This document shows, in pieces, positions 45,650 to 57,057 of a DNA stretch of 64,000 nt; the first letter of the stretch is position 1; each line of letters begins with the position of its first letter. Source of the DNA: Datisca glomerata (taxonomy: Eukaryota; Streptophyta; Magnoliopsida; Cucurbitales; Datiscaceae); contig QANY01002375.1 of NCBI GenBank assembly GCA_003255025.1, positions 930,001 to 994,000 on the forward strand, given 5' to 3'. The notes beneath the pieces are model-generated. The model was given only the letters and a program-made list of their open reading frames with translations, did not search any database and had not been told where the DNA came from. Position numbers and translations under genes: made by a program.

Positions 45650-47880
45650 AGCAAAAATTAAGAAAATGAGCAAAAAGACTAAAAGCAAAAAGGTAAACCC
45701 TAATTTTTCCTTACTTGAAGGATGTGGTTTTTTTAGAGAGAGGAGAAAGTGATTTTGGAGAGAGAAATAAGAGACTTTTGGAATAAGAAAGAGGAGAGTC
45801 TTATGAGAGAATGAGTGATCTTTTTAGAGAGAATGTGAGAAATATGAGAGATTTTCTAAGAGAGAGGATGAGAGCTTATATTTATATTCATCTATTCATC
45901 TTCTCTCATTCTATTTTTCCTAATATTGTTTAAGTTTCTTGCATCTTTACTAACAAAATATTTTTCATTGTTCTTTATCATTTCTCCTTCATACTTATGC
46001 TGTTTATATTCTTTAATTCATTTTCCATATATAAGTGTTTGTCTTTTTCTTCATCATCTTTTATTCCTAATCTAGAGGTTATTTTTATGAATTTTTTATT
46101 TTTCTTACAAATTTGATAATGAGATATCTTTGTCATCAACTCAATCAATGAGTTTGAGGATGGAGCATTATGATGGTATAAAAATTAACTCAATGTGAAC
46201 CAACCCTTTAATAAATTGAAAGTGTACATTTGTTGTAAAAATATTTTACGATAATTTCTCATACATAAAAATGCATAAAATAAACAATTAAACATCTATA
46301 TAAAAATCTTGCAAACATTTCAGCTTTGAAAATTTTAATGTTTTCATAAGTCTTTTCTTATTTTTAGATCTTGTTGCTATTTTAGTGACACTTATTTGAA
46401 CTAGTTACCATCCATAACCGTTCATTTACTATTTGATTAGTAATGAGAGAGAAATGAAATATTGGTAATTAGTGAAGTAAGTAGTCCAAAATAAAAAAGG
46501 GTAAATTTATATCCCAAACAAAAATATTATGTTTTGAAATTTGTTGAACATTTTAGTGACACTTGTTTGAGCTAGTTATCATCTATAATCATTCTTTTGC
46601 TTCTTGATTAACAATAAAGGGAAGAAAGTGAACTAAGTAGTCTAAAATACAAAAATGGTATATTTATATCCAAAAAAATTATTTTAAAATTTTATTGATA
46701 TTTTTTTACATGATGCTCGGTTTAACTGATTATCGTCTGTAATTTTACATTTTATATGCATATGTGTAATTACATTATTATATTAAGATTAGTTTATTTA
46801 ATAATAAATGATTTAATAATTATTTTTTTAATTATATAATTTTAAAAAAAATCTTAAGGGTGACATCACCCTCTGTTTTTATCACAGAGTGTGATGTCAC
46901 CCTATGTTAAGGCAAATGGTGAATCACCCTGTGCCGATAAGGCTGGAACTTTTTTTTGGTTTACAATTTGTTTCTTCCTCCATTTTGTGTTTGTCTTTCT
47001 TATTATATGTTTGATTTGTATTTACCTATTTCTCATTTTTTTTCATTTCTTTTTTATACATGTTTTGCATGTTCATCTTTTACGTAACACGTCTATCTCA
47101 CTTTATCATCCTACAACTACACGTGATTCTAATTTTACATCTATTTATTTCTTTTATTTTTTCATGTAGTTGTTAATTTTATTTTTCTTTACATATTTAT
47201 TTATTTAGTTCTTTTTATATATTATGTTTAAAATGTGATCCACGTCTCATTTATTTGTATCAACATGTGTATATATGTGATTTATGTTTAATTCACTTGT
47301 AATAACATGTATATGTTTGAGTCACAAAATAACATGTAAATTTAAATCATATTATCTTTATCAATTCTTTTCTCTTACCAAATTTCTATGACGGACTTTG
47401 AGTTTTTTGGGTTACCAAACTACTCGAACTACTGATATGAGGTTTTATTTTTGTGATACCAAGAATAACTCCAATAATGCTTTGATTTTCAAAAGAAATT
47501 AAAAAACTAAAAAAATACTTTTCAATGGTCTTTATATCACCCATTAAAAAGGTCATTTACTTTGTTTCATTTTATGATACAAGACATACCTAATAGGACA
47601 TTCAAAATTAAATTTCTTTAACATTGTTCTAAAATATAATTTAGATAGTATTTGATTAAATTTGATAACCATTTTTCATAATAGGTGTTGTGGGGTGCTA
47701 ATACCTTCCCCGCACACAAATGACTCCCGAACTAATTTTGAATTTTCATAGACCAAAATATTTGATTTTAAAATTAGGTGATTAATCGTCCTAAAATGAT
47801 TGGTGGCGACTCCAAATTTTTTTTCTCCACAAATTATTTTTCATTCACCGCTCCCCGTCGCATGCACGTTGTGACTAGAG
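45650..47880 (+). repeat. 3' LTR of the Tat/Ogre-like element, left end missing
   Basis: Aligns with the 5' LTR from CAAAAAGACTAAAAGCAAAAAGG at about 45670 to TTTACTTTGTTTCAT at about 47567, then continues about 300 bp further. That extra part contains GTGGGGTGCTAATACCTTCC and GGTGGCGACTCCAAATTTT, both typical near the 3' end of plant gypsy LTRs. The first about 160 bp seen in the 5' LTR (TGTAGATACC onward) are missing. The right boundary near 47880 is approximate. Confidence 0.75.
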
Positions 47881-48239
47881 TGATGATAAAAAATCGAAAC
47901 TCTATAGTCTTCCTTACTATTCCTCAAACCATCAACCAAAATCACGAGCGGGTGAACACTCGAATAAAACCAAACAAAAAAAAACTCATATTTTTCCCTA
48001 CAAACCAAAATGTTCGGCCATGGTTTTACTTAAATTCATCTTTCTAGAAAATGGCTTCAGAGCAAGTAAATGGTCATTCCTCCTTTCTTAGTTATAAAAC
48101 CGTGAAGTAAAAATTGTTTTATATAAAAAATAGTTAAAAAAACTATTTAATACACATCTCTTCACATAGGTTACAACTGTTTGTATGTGTTTTTTTTAAA
48201 ACAATTTATAAATTTAATTAATTAAAATTATTAATTTTA
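47881..48239. other. AT-rich spacer
   Basis: Nothing recognised; it may include the outer end of the following copia LTR. Confidence 0.5.
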
Positions 48240-49375
48240 ATTAATCATTGACCTTTTAGAATAAGAGTGAATTAGTTTTTAGATCACTTAGTTGATTATA
48301 TGATATTCATGTTGAGTCACTTGTTCATTAAACAAGTCTCGTCACAACGTAAACTAAATTCAAGGCTAATAAGGAAACTCTAAGGATAAAAATACATTTG
48401 GCTACATAATTAATAGACTTTACTAATTAAACTCATAATCAAATTTATTAATTATGATTAACTCCACTATAAAATCATAATTGAACTTCAATTGTATTTT
48501 ATATTACTCGACGTAATTATCTTTGACCTATTATTCATTATGTTATACCCCTGCATAATATGGTATCGTGCATAATTAGGTTAATTACTATCGACCTAGT
48601 ATTTATACACCTCTTGATATCCTTAGGTTCCAAATATATTCTACCGGTCAACTATGATAATTTTCATACTTGACGTCTTAAGTGAAATTATCAAATTTCT
48701 AGTACTCCACCAGAGATACTAAACGTTTAGTTTATTGTGAGCACATAAATGAATTACCTAAGAGTTACTATGTCACTTAAAAGTATATATGGATTCTACT
48801 ATTGAGAATCTATGAGCTCACTATATATCCAGTACGTAACTCAGTCATCTAGCCTACAGAACATATTGACTCATAGAGTCTCATTCTTAATCGATCAAAA
48901 CAACTAAATTACTAAATATGAGCTCATAATTCTTTCAAGATTGGGAGCACTCATAAAATAATAGCAATGAGTCATGATTTTTATTTGATAGTATTTTATT
49001 AAAAATAAGACTCATTGGTCATTTCAATGCATTCTAAATACACTAGTATATTAACTAGGTACTCTACCTAGTGACCAATGTAAGTCACTCTACATAATAG
49101 AGTTAATGTACTATAGTCTTTTCTTAGTAAAACACTCAACTTCACTAAACTGTGAAATTAAGTATTTATAAGTCATAAATGACTCTCGGTTAAATATTTT
49201 GTTCTCATGAACTAAACTCCATATGACTCATAAACTAAATACTATCATATTTGTGGACCTTTTACAATAATGTATTGCGCATAATAAAAGAATAAACTAT
49301 TTATTATTTAATCAAAACTAAATGTCTCGATAAATATAATACAATAGTACTTTTAGGACACAATCCAACAATTTC
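48240..49375 (-). repeat. Copia LTR, probably a 3' LTR remnant on the minus strand
   Basis: On the minus strand from 49375 the sequence begins TGTTGGATTGTGTCCTAAAA, a typical copia LTR start, directly preceded by AGTAAGTGGGAAAT, a typical polypurine tract. The LTR runs to lower coordinates through AT-rich sequence; its far end is not defined (about 48130-48250). No copia coding remains upstream of the tract, so the element body has been deleted. Confidence 0.65.
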
Positions 49376-51056
49376 CCACTTACTCTAAAGCACGTCTACA
49401 ATCAACTTAACCCTCATTTTCTCTACATGTGACCCTAATTCATTTGTATGTGATTCACATTGTATATTTAATTAGTAACAACTAGTCATAGTCTATGTGG
49501 GTTGCACGTTATTTGTAGTTTGTAGAACATTATTTATAAAATTCAATTAAAATACACAAACTTTAAACATTACATAAATTAAAATTTATTTCTAATATCA
49601 TGATCTTTTATAACTATAAATTAATCATGAATATCTTCTATTTGTTAGTTTCTTGTCATTTTTTGAAACATATTATGTGATTCTTTTGGTGAGGAGCTTC
49701 TAGCTATTTTCAACTTCAACCAATTGCATCTAGCAAAATAAAACAGTCGGTAGTTTTAGAATAGTTGTCTTATACTCATCATAAAAGCGTCCATAAAATG
49801 ATCATCCTCTATATCTCCAGTTGACTACTAGGCGATCCAAACCTACGTATAAAACTATTCATGATCAATATAAAATTTGACAATTTCAAAAGTATGTATA
49901 ATGATTTCAATGTTGAAGGCTTTTTTAAATCTACGTTTTTTTATTATTTTACTTTAGTTGACATGTGAATTTTTATTTAATATGTAGCGTATAGAACAAT
50001 TCAAATTTGTACTAATACTATTTGCTCTATACATTTGTTCCGCACAAAATTTTTATCTATATCTTCAAAACAAATTTTATATAGAGTTTTGTTATAATTG
50101 TTTTGAGTATGATTTATATAATTCTAAATGTAAAAATATAATAATAAGCTTTTGTAATTACGAAAGAATTATTTGTTATATTGCTACTAATAAGCTTTTG
50201 TAAGTATTATGAAATACGGTTTACCTAAATAATACTATTTAATTATTCGTTAAACAATTCAAATGCTTATTATTACGAAATACAGTTTACCTATATAATA
50301 CTAAGCTTCTGTAAGAATTATTCGTAAATATAATAATAAGCTTTGTAAGTATTACGAAAGAACAATTCAAATGGTTACTTATTCATTTTACCTATTTAAT
50401 TTAATAATTTAACTATATATATTAAAAATGATAGATTTATGACATCACAACTAAACGGGTTCGATATATGAGAAGTTATTTGCGTCTACCAATTAGAGAT
50501 AGCATATCATGACTATTTTTAGAATAACTTAATTATAAATGGATAAAATTGTGCAAAAAATATTCTCAACTCATACCACTTTTAATATATTATAGATTTA
50601 GTATATTATCTACTAGAGATAGATGAAATAAACAAAGTTAGAAATGTAGAGAAATCAAATTAGAAAAAATTGTGATTTTCAAAGCGCAAACCTATACAAC
50701 ATGGATTTTTAAGTAGTCTTTTACATTATTTCCTTATTAGTCTATATGTAGTCTCTTTTATTTAGGTTTCTTTTCAAGATGCCAACTTTTGGACTGTATC
50801 TCAAGATTAATGAAACTCCAAGCATCGATTATTCGGATTTTGATTTTCTACGAATAATTTTTACAACCTAGACCTATTTGATAATTTTCAAATTAAACCT
50901 ATATGGTCGATATTCTCAAACATGACTCGACGAAGCTTAATGACTTGAAAAAACGAACGACTAAATTGACATAATTTGAAATTTTTGAGACATGATAAAA
51001 ATAAAATTTAAAGACTAAAATGATGGAATGCGTAAACTTGAAGGGGATAATAAAGC
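49376..51056. other. AT-rich intergenic
   Basis: No gene supported. It contains the 240-bp repeat at 50390-50640 and short reiterations of AAGCTTTTGTAAGTATTACGAAA and ATACGGTTTACCTA between 50140 and 50400. Confidence 0.6.
50390..50640. repeat. 240-bp dispersed repeat, copy 1
   Basis: Matches 53437-53665 in the same orientation at roughly 80-85 percent, sharing ATAGATTTATGACA, GAGAAGTTATTTGCGTC and TTTTTAGAATAACTTAATTAT. It has no coding potential. Size suggests a MITE or similar short element; ends are not resolved. Confidence 0.75.
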
Positions 51057-51328
51057 ATGGCTTCTCTGGCAATGACATTTGCTCCGGCTATAGGAAGAGT
51101 TTTTGCAGCAACGGCTGCTAGAGGTGGTGGCGGATGGAAAGAAGAGCATGGTGTTCTTGATTGGATTCTGGGAGGTTTAGAGAAGGATCAGCTGCTTGAG
51201 ACTGAGATCCTGTTCTGAAGAAGGTGGAGGAGAAGAATGGTGGAATTCCCAGAGGTGGCGGTGAGAATTCTGTGGCTGTCCCTCAGAAAAAGAAAGGTGC
51301 CTTTGGAGGTCTTTTTGCTAAGAACTGA
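51057..51328 (+). pseudogene. Frameshifted copy of a small plastid-type protein, tentatively TSP9-like
   Basis: The ATG at 51057 opens MASLAMTFAPAIGRVFAATA, which looks like a short plastid transit peptide. After a Gly run comes WKEEHGVLDWILGGLEKDQL and LLETD. A 2-bp GA duplication at 51204-51207 then shifts the frame into a stop at 51216-51218. In the other frame the protein continues PVLKKVEEKNGG, a SVAVPQKKK segment and FGGLFAKN, to a stop at 51326-51328. Discounting the 2-bp insertion it would have 89 codons without introns. The W-x-L-G..E/K-D-Q-x-x-E-T-D-P-x-L and KKK-G-F-G-G-L-F-A-K features recall the thylakoid soluble phosphoprotein TSP9, by memory of the family only. It is the one host-like coding sequence seen, and codon composition is clearly GC-richer than its surroundings. 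Confidence 0.6.
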
Positions 51329-51814
51329 GAATGAGCACTTCTTTAATTCTTTGTTATTGACTCGAACTTGATGGTATGTTGCGTTTTGACTACGTCATTT
51401 CATCTTCTCTGATAAATTATATTTATTTAACTTATATTATTAAACTATGTTTTAACAAAGTATTGCTTTTTTAAAACTAACAAAATGTTAGTTCTTTAGT
51501 CTAAATGCCAAAAAAATAAAAAGCAAACAGATAGTGTTATAAGCTAGTTTTTTTTCATGAAAGATATAATTTCTATCGAGATTGAAGAATAAGTTGACTC
51601 AAATTTATGATTTATCAATTGGCCCTATACCAATACTATAGAAGTCTCCATAGGGATCACATGTGACAAGTATAATCACTACTTTCAAAACAACTTTTGA
51701 GTTGATATGCTAGAGTTTGAATGAACTTAGAGAGCCTGGAGGAGAACATTCCTCTAATCTTTTTCTTTCCCTTTCACAAAATTACAAAATAAATGATAAA
51801 ATAGCATTGTTATT
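51329..51814. other. Intergenic, nothing recognised
   Basis: It may include a decayed LTR of the copia fragment that follows, since AAATGATAAAATAGCATTGTTATTCTAAC resembles the LTR end seen at 55475-55499. Confidence 0.5.
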
Positions 51815-52770
51815 CTAACGCTACCCTTAAACTCACGATGTGGCTGCTAAAAGCATCCAATGTTTGCCAACAAAAAAATGAAAACGTAAAATAAAATGTG
51901 ACTTAGTAAACAAGTCGACAATCTGCATACAGTAAGAAACAAATGGCAAAGTAAATGTTGAAGATGATGACGATTGACATAGCAATCAATCTCAATATGC
52001 TTAGCCCACTCATGAAACACCAAGTTGTGAACAATCTAACTAACACTCTTATTCTCACGATACAAAGGAGTAGAACGAGAAAGAGAAACACTCATATCTG
52101 TAAGCAAACAGTGCAACCAAACTATATTAGTAGTAGTAGCTTCCATAGCACGACACTCAACTACTACATATGATCTAGAAATGACATATTGTTTCTTACT
52201 CTTCTAGAAAATAAGAGAATCATAAAAAAAATATACAAAAGCCACAAATTACCATCTCAATCAGCATCTAAGAATGCCCGAAGCTCGAATAAAGAAGTCA
52301 AGAAAGTAGAAGACTATGAAACATATTACCTCTAGGATACTGCAGAATACGAACAACAGCAGTCCAATGTTCTGCAGTAAGAGAAGCTAAAAATTGACTA
52401 ACAAGATGAACATCATATGCAATATTTGGACGGGTGATAGTGAGATAGACCCAAGCTACCAACAATAGTATGATATAATGTAGGATCTGGCAAATAAGTA
52501 CCGTCAGAAAGAGAATATCATACAGTAGGTTCAGTAGGAGTATCAAAAGTCTTATTATCAGTAAGTCTCGCACGCATAAAATGTCAACAACGTATTTCAA
52601 TTGAGGGAGATAATAACCTCTACGTGAGGAGGCGATCTCAATACCCAAAAATTACCGTAAAGAACCTAAATCCTTCATTTCAAATTGTCGAGCTAATTCT
52701 GCTTTCAAAATAGCAATGCCTTCAATATCATCATCAATAATAATCATATCATCGAAATATGGTAAATGTG
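51815..52770 (-). pseudogene. Copia RT/RNase H fragment of the same family as element C
   Basis: On the minus strand from 52770: a changed YFDDMIIIDDD catalytic box, IAILKAELARQFEMKDLGS, GIEIASSRRGYYL, then TITRPNIAYDVHLVSQFLAS (about 52440), TAEHWTAVVRIL and RNase H pieces such as TPLYRENKSVS and VHNLVFHEWAKHIEIDCH-like sequence to about 51950. It parallels 55505-56470 block by block. The YVDD box has become YFDD. The 5' two thirds of the element are missing, and frameshifts and stops are frequent. Confidence 0.85.
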
Positions 52771-53254
52771 GTTAAAAATCCATAATAGAGTTTGATCACA
52801 AACACAGAATTGATTATCTTCATGTATTATAGATTTTTAAAAATAATGTTTTGAATTTATATAATATACATATATTTACTTTATACACACACGTGTATAC
52901 CTTTAAATGACTAAACAAGTTTTACCAAGAAATGCTTAAATAAAAATTTGGTTTCTGAAGAAGAAGTATTTATTCCTAACAATTTAATTCTCAGTAATTG
53001 CATGAATGTGGCATTAGAAATGTATATTAGAGTTATTGAGATCAATTGATTGAAACACATTTTTAAAGAGCTTTTCTCTTACCAAAGTGATCAATGAAAC
53101 AAATTCAACATATATGAGTGTTAACAAAATGATTGAGATACAGTGCATGAAAGAAACCCGGTGTGCATAAATTAGAAAAGTTTTATCCATTCTAAGCTTA
53201 AAAATGATTGAGATAATGAATCACGTTCTCCATATCACGTTCTTCAACATATAT

Positions 53255-53287
53255 AAGTTTCTCATTATATAATTTAATGAGAAACTT
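53255..53287. repeat. Perfect 13-bp inverted repeat
   Basis: AAGTTTCTCATTA is followed after 7 nt by its reverse complement TAATGAGAAACTT. It can form a hairpin. It could be a small foldback element end; no function is implied. Confidence 0.8.
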
Positions 53288-53436
53288 ATTATATATTAAT
53301 TGTATGAATAATTCTTTTACGAGATTTAAAAAGAAAAAGTAAAAGAATAAATGGTTAAAAATATGTGTTTTACAGTCAAAGGGAAAATAAAGATTTTAAA
53401 CTCAAATTCTTTTAAATTAAAAGGATAAATGGTTAC

Positions 53437-53665
53437 TTATGCATTTTACCTCTTCAATTTAATAATTTAAATATATATATATATATATTAAAAATTATAG
53501 ATTTATGACACAGCAACTAAACATGTTTGATGTGTGAGAAGTTATTTGCGTCAACCACTTAGAGATAGTACTATTTTTAGAATAACTTAATTATGGATGG
53601 ATAAAATTGTTTAAAAAAATATTCCCAAGTTATGTCACTTTTAATATTATAAATTATAGATAAGA
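53437..53665. repeat. 240-bp dispersed repeat, copy 2
   Basis: Same orientation as 50390-50640, with an expanded TA run (about 53472-53489) relative to copy 1. Confidence 0.75.
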
Positions 53666-54479
53666 CTATATTTGTAAGATCTCAATGTTATCCATAATAT
53701 ATAAAATGAAAAAATCTTAGAGAAATGTTTGTTGGACATTTTTGTCTAATTATTGTTTTTACAAATCCAATAATGCATTTACATTAATATATGATTATTT
53801 CTGTTGATTGATGTTTTATTATTTTTATTTCATTTTAATTAATTAATTATTCTATTTTAAAAATAAATAAAATAGTACTCTGTGGCTTAAGATTAGGTTC
53901 GACTGAAATACTTACAATAGTTCTTTGAGAAACCGTTTATGAAGATTTGACAAACAGTCAATTTTACGTAAGAGAAACTGCGTTTGAAAATGACTTGAAG
54001 TTCAAATTTTAAGCATATATAATATAAAATCATAGAAACAATTTGCTTGTTTTGACTTAATAATGTATATATAGAAACTTGAGTGTGAGATTTTCTTCCA
54101 GTGCCTAAATGCTTGAGGTTTTGATTGACAGTGTGAGTAATAGCAATGTATCTTTTCTCACACGTTAAAATGTTTCTCACTTTTTTAAACAAAATTATCT
54201 TATAACACTTGTGCGATAAAAAATGACAAAAATAAATTAAGGTATTGAGATGCCATAGTTTTATAATAAGAATTAATTTATGGTATGCTTATAGGTCTAA
54301 TAAATATTCTTTTTCACAGGTTGTGTAAATATTACGAATAATTCTTTATGACCTTCATATGTTTACTTTGTACGGAATATGTTAAACAATCATAGAAGTT
54401 TTGCTCTCTTGCTAGATCACATGTTTACTAAAATACTGATAACATAAGTTTTATTAAATGTCAATGTGTAGTAGATCAT

Positions 54480-55307
54480 GGAAAGCTGGATTAGGGATAA
54501 TAGCTAAAAGGAGAAACATTATCACACAAAATCTCTCTGATCCGAGAAACTTCAGTAGCAATGTTAGCTAATGCCCAGCATTCAACTTCTGTAGATGACC
54601 TAGAAATAGTGGATTGATTCTTAGAACTCAATTAAATTGTATTAATATCATTATAAACAATAAACTCAATAGTAGAGTGTTTGTGTCAGTCCAGTGAGTC
54701 TCTAGCCCATTCAACATCACAGTAAGCATTCAGATGAAGAGAACTGGTAGAAAATTTAATTCCAGAATTGATTGTGCCATGTAAGTACCTTAAAATTCTT
54801 TTAACAGAAATGAAATGGGCAAATCGAGGGCTGATGCATGAACTGAGACACTTTTCTTACAATAAATTATATATCAGGTCTAGTGAATGTGGGATACTGT
54901 AAAACCCCAACTAGGCTTCTATACATCGAAGGATCAGATAATAGAGTATTAGAAGATGTTGAGAAGTCAACACTATTACTACAAGGTGATTGGAAAGGAT
55001 TATAGCCAGTCCTACCTTCTTTGACAATAAGATCATTGTAATAATTTTCTTGATTCACAAAAATTCCTGATGCTGAGTGATTAACTTTTAAACCCAAAAA
55101 GCATTGAAAACTATCAGGATTAGTCATATCAAATTCTTCTTTCAATTTAAGCAGTAGAGAGTCAATAAAAAGGGGATCACTACCAGATAAAAGTATATCA
55201 TCAATGTATAAAAGTAAATATGTCAAAGTAGAGCCATATGATCCATCAAACAGAGAGCTATCAACAATGGAAACATGAAACCCCAAAGTAGATAAATGAG
55301 TAGTAAA
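54480..55307 (-). pseudogene. Copia B reverse transcriptase C-terminal part and RNase H
   Basis: From 55313 on the minus strand: TTHLSTLGFHVSIVDSSLF, LTYLLLYIDDILLSGSD with a YIDD active-site box, LLKLKEEFDMTNPDSFQCFLGL, IFVNQENYYNDLI and SLVGVLQYPTFTRPDI at 54867. The remainder to about 54480 contains degenerate RNase H pieces, including STEVECWALANIATEVS near 54580 and REILCDN-type sequence. Stops are common past 54866. Confidence 0.88.
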
Positions 55308-55499
55308 TGTCAAAATTATTTGAAGAAAAACAAAGAAAGAAAAGAGAAAACAATGCTTAGGGTTTCATTGATCTAGAATGTAATAAAAAGGTTAACTTAA
55401 TAAAACCTAAATAAAAAAGACAAAATATAGTCTAACAAGTAGACAAAGAAAAAGACTAATCTATCCTTAATAAATGATAAAATAATCATTATTCCAACA
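55308..55499 (-). repeat. 3' LTR of copia C
   Basis: On the plus strand from TGTCAAAATTATTTGAAG to ATTATTCCAACA. It differs from 60244-60430 by about seven substitutions and three short indels. Confidence 0.97.
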
Positions 55500-55504
55500 T
55501 CTCC

Positions 55505-56960
55505 TCAAACTCACGATACGACTGTCAAAAGCATTAAGAGTTTGCTAGCCAAAATGTGAAAACGTGAAATAGAGTGGACTTGGTAAACAAGTCGGCATTC
55601 TGCATGGAGGAAGAAATGAAGGGCAAATTAATGGTTCCATGTTGAAGATGATGACGCGTGAGATGACAATCAATCTCACTATGTTTGGTCCTCTCATGAA
55701 ACACATAGTTGTGAGCGATCTAAATAGCACTCTTATTGTCACAATACAAAGGAGTAGGACGAGGAAGTGAGACACCCATATCTGTAAGAAACCAATGCAA
55801 CCAAACTATCACAATAGTAGTAGATGTCATAGCACGATACTCAACTTCGGTACAAGATCTAGAAATAATAGATTGTTTCTTACTCTTCCATGAAATAAGA
55901 GAATCATAAAAAAATCTACAAAAACTAGTAATGGACTTGCGAGCAGTAGGATCACCAGCCCAATCAGCATCTGAGAATGCCCGAAGCTCCAAAGAAGAAG
56001 TCGAGGATAACAAAAGACTCTGAAACATAGTACCTCGAAGATACCCCCAAATACGAACAACGACAACCCAATGTTCTGTAATAGAAAAAGCTACAAACTG
56101 ACTAACAACATGGACAACATATGCAATATTTGGACGAGTGATAGTGAGATAGGCCAAGCTACCAACAATAGTATGATATAATGTAGGATCTGGCAAAGAA
56201 GTACCGTCAGAAGGAGAATATCATACATTAGGCTCAATCAGAGTATCAACAGTCTTATTATCAGTAAGTCTCACACGCTCAATAATCTCAAAAATGTGTT
56301 TCGACTGAGAGAGAAGATAGCCTTTTGGTGAGGAAGCAACCTCGATACCCAAAACATACCGTGAAGGACCCAAATCTTTCATTTCAAATTGTCGAGCTAA
56401 TTCTGCTTTTAAAAAAAGTAATACCTTCAACATCATCACCAGTGACAATCGTGTCATCAACATATAAAGAAATAAGAATACGACCTGCAGCAGGACACTT
56501 CACAATGAGAGCTGAATCATGATTACTAGAATAAAATCCAAGCGAAGTGATTACAATAGAGAACTTTTCAAACCATACTCTAGAGGCTTGTTTGAGACCA
56601 TATAAGGCTTTCTTGAGTCTGCAAACATATCCAGGATTGTGAGAAACACTAGGAGTGGTGACATATAAACTTCTTCTTGAAGTCACCATTCAAGAAGGCA
56701 TTTTTAACATCCATCTGACAGATATGCCATCGTCGAACTGAAGCAACTGCGATAAACATACGAATAGTAGTCATTTTTGTAACAGGAGCAAAAGTCTCCA
56801 CATAATTCGTACCATACTGTTGGCAATACCATTTTGCAACAAGTCTAACTTTGTAATTCTCAACAAACCCATCCGACTTAGTTTTGATCTTATAAACCAA
56901 CGACAACCAATGACATTCTTAACCTGAGGTAGCAGGACCATATCCTAAGTATTTGTCTTT
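55505..56960 (-). pseudogene. Copia C reverse transcriptase and RNase H
   Basis: From 56906 on the minus strand: KTKSDGFVENYKVRLVAKWY, ICQMDVKNAFLNGDF with the first catalytic Asp, YVCRLKKALYGLKQASRVWF, RILISLYVDDTIVTGDD with the intact YVDD box (about 56475-56435), ARQFEMKDLGPSRYVLGIEV, then TITRPNIAYVVHVVSQFVA, FSDADWAGDPTARKS and STEVEYRAM. RNase H closes with TPLYCDNKSAI and a frameshifted NYVFHERTKHSEIDCHLT. Frame changes at about 56640-56690, 56390-56460, 56200-56220 and 55720-55775, and a stop at 56219-56221, inactivate it. Confidence 0.92.
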
Positions 56961-57057
56961 TTCAAAGAAGAAAGTTCCTCAGCCATAACTTGCTGCCACA
57001 AAGGATCTAGAACTACTTCTTGACAGGAGGAAGGCTTAGAGAGACAATGAATAGAAG

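Larger units (their letters stand above)
34479..47880 (+). mobile_element. Tat/Ogre-like Ty3/gypsy retrotransposon, degenerate
   Basis: Long direct repeats (34640-36737 and 45650-47580 are the alignable parts) flank a plus-strand gag-protease-RT-RNase H-integrase unit in gypsy order. Features pointing to the Tat/Ogre lineage are the gag type, a second RNase H domain between RT and integrase, a non-coding gap between protease and RT where Ogre elements have an intron, and a tandem array between pol and the 3' LTR. Both LTRs have lost ends: the 5' LTR its right end, the 3' LTR its left end. Exact termini and a target duplication could not be set. Many stops show that it is inactive. Confidence 0.85.
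52771..54479. other. AT-rich intergenic
   Basis: Holds the second copy of the 240-bp repeat and a 13-bp-arm palindrome at 53255-53287. No gene supported; the open frame at 53893-54192 on the minus strand is AT-rich and unrecognised. Confidence 0.55.

Noticed and set aside
46891..47169. Hydrophobic 92-codon frame that looks like a membrane protein
   Set aside because: Lies in T-rich DNA of the gypsy 3' LTR; Phe/Leu/Ile content comes from T-runs.
53893..54192. 99-codon minus-strand frame
   Set aside because: AT-rich, basic and aromatic composition as expected by chance; no known domain or context.
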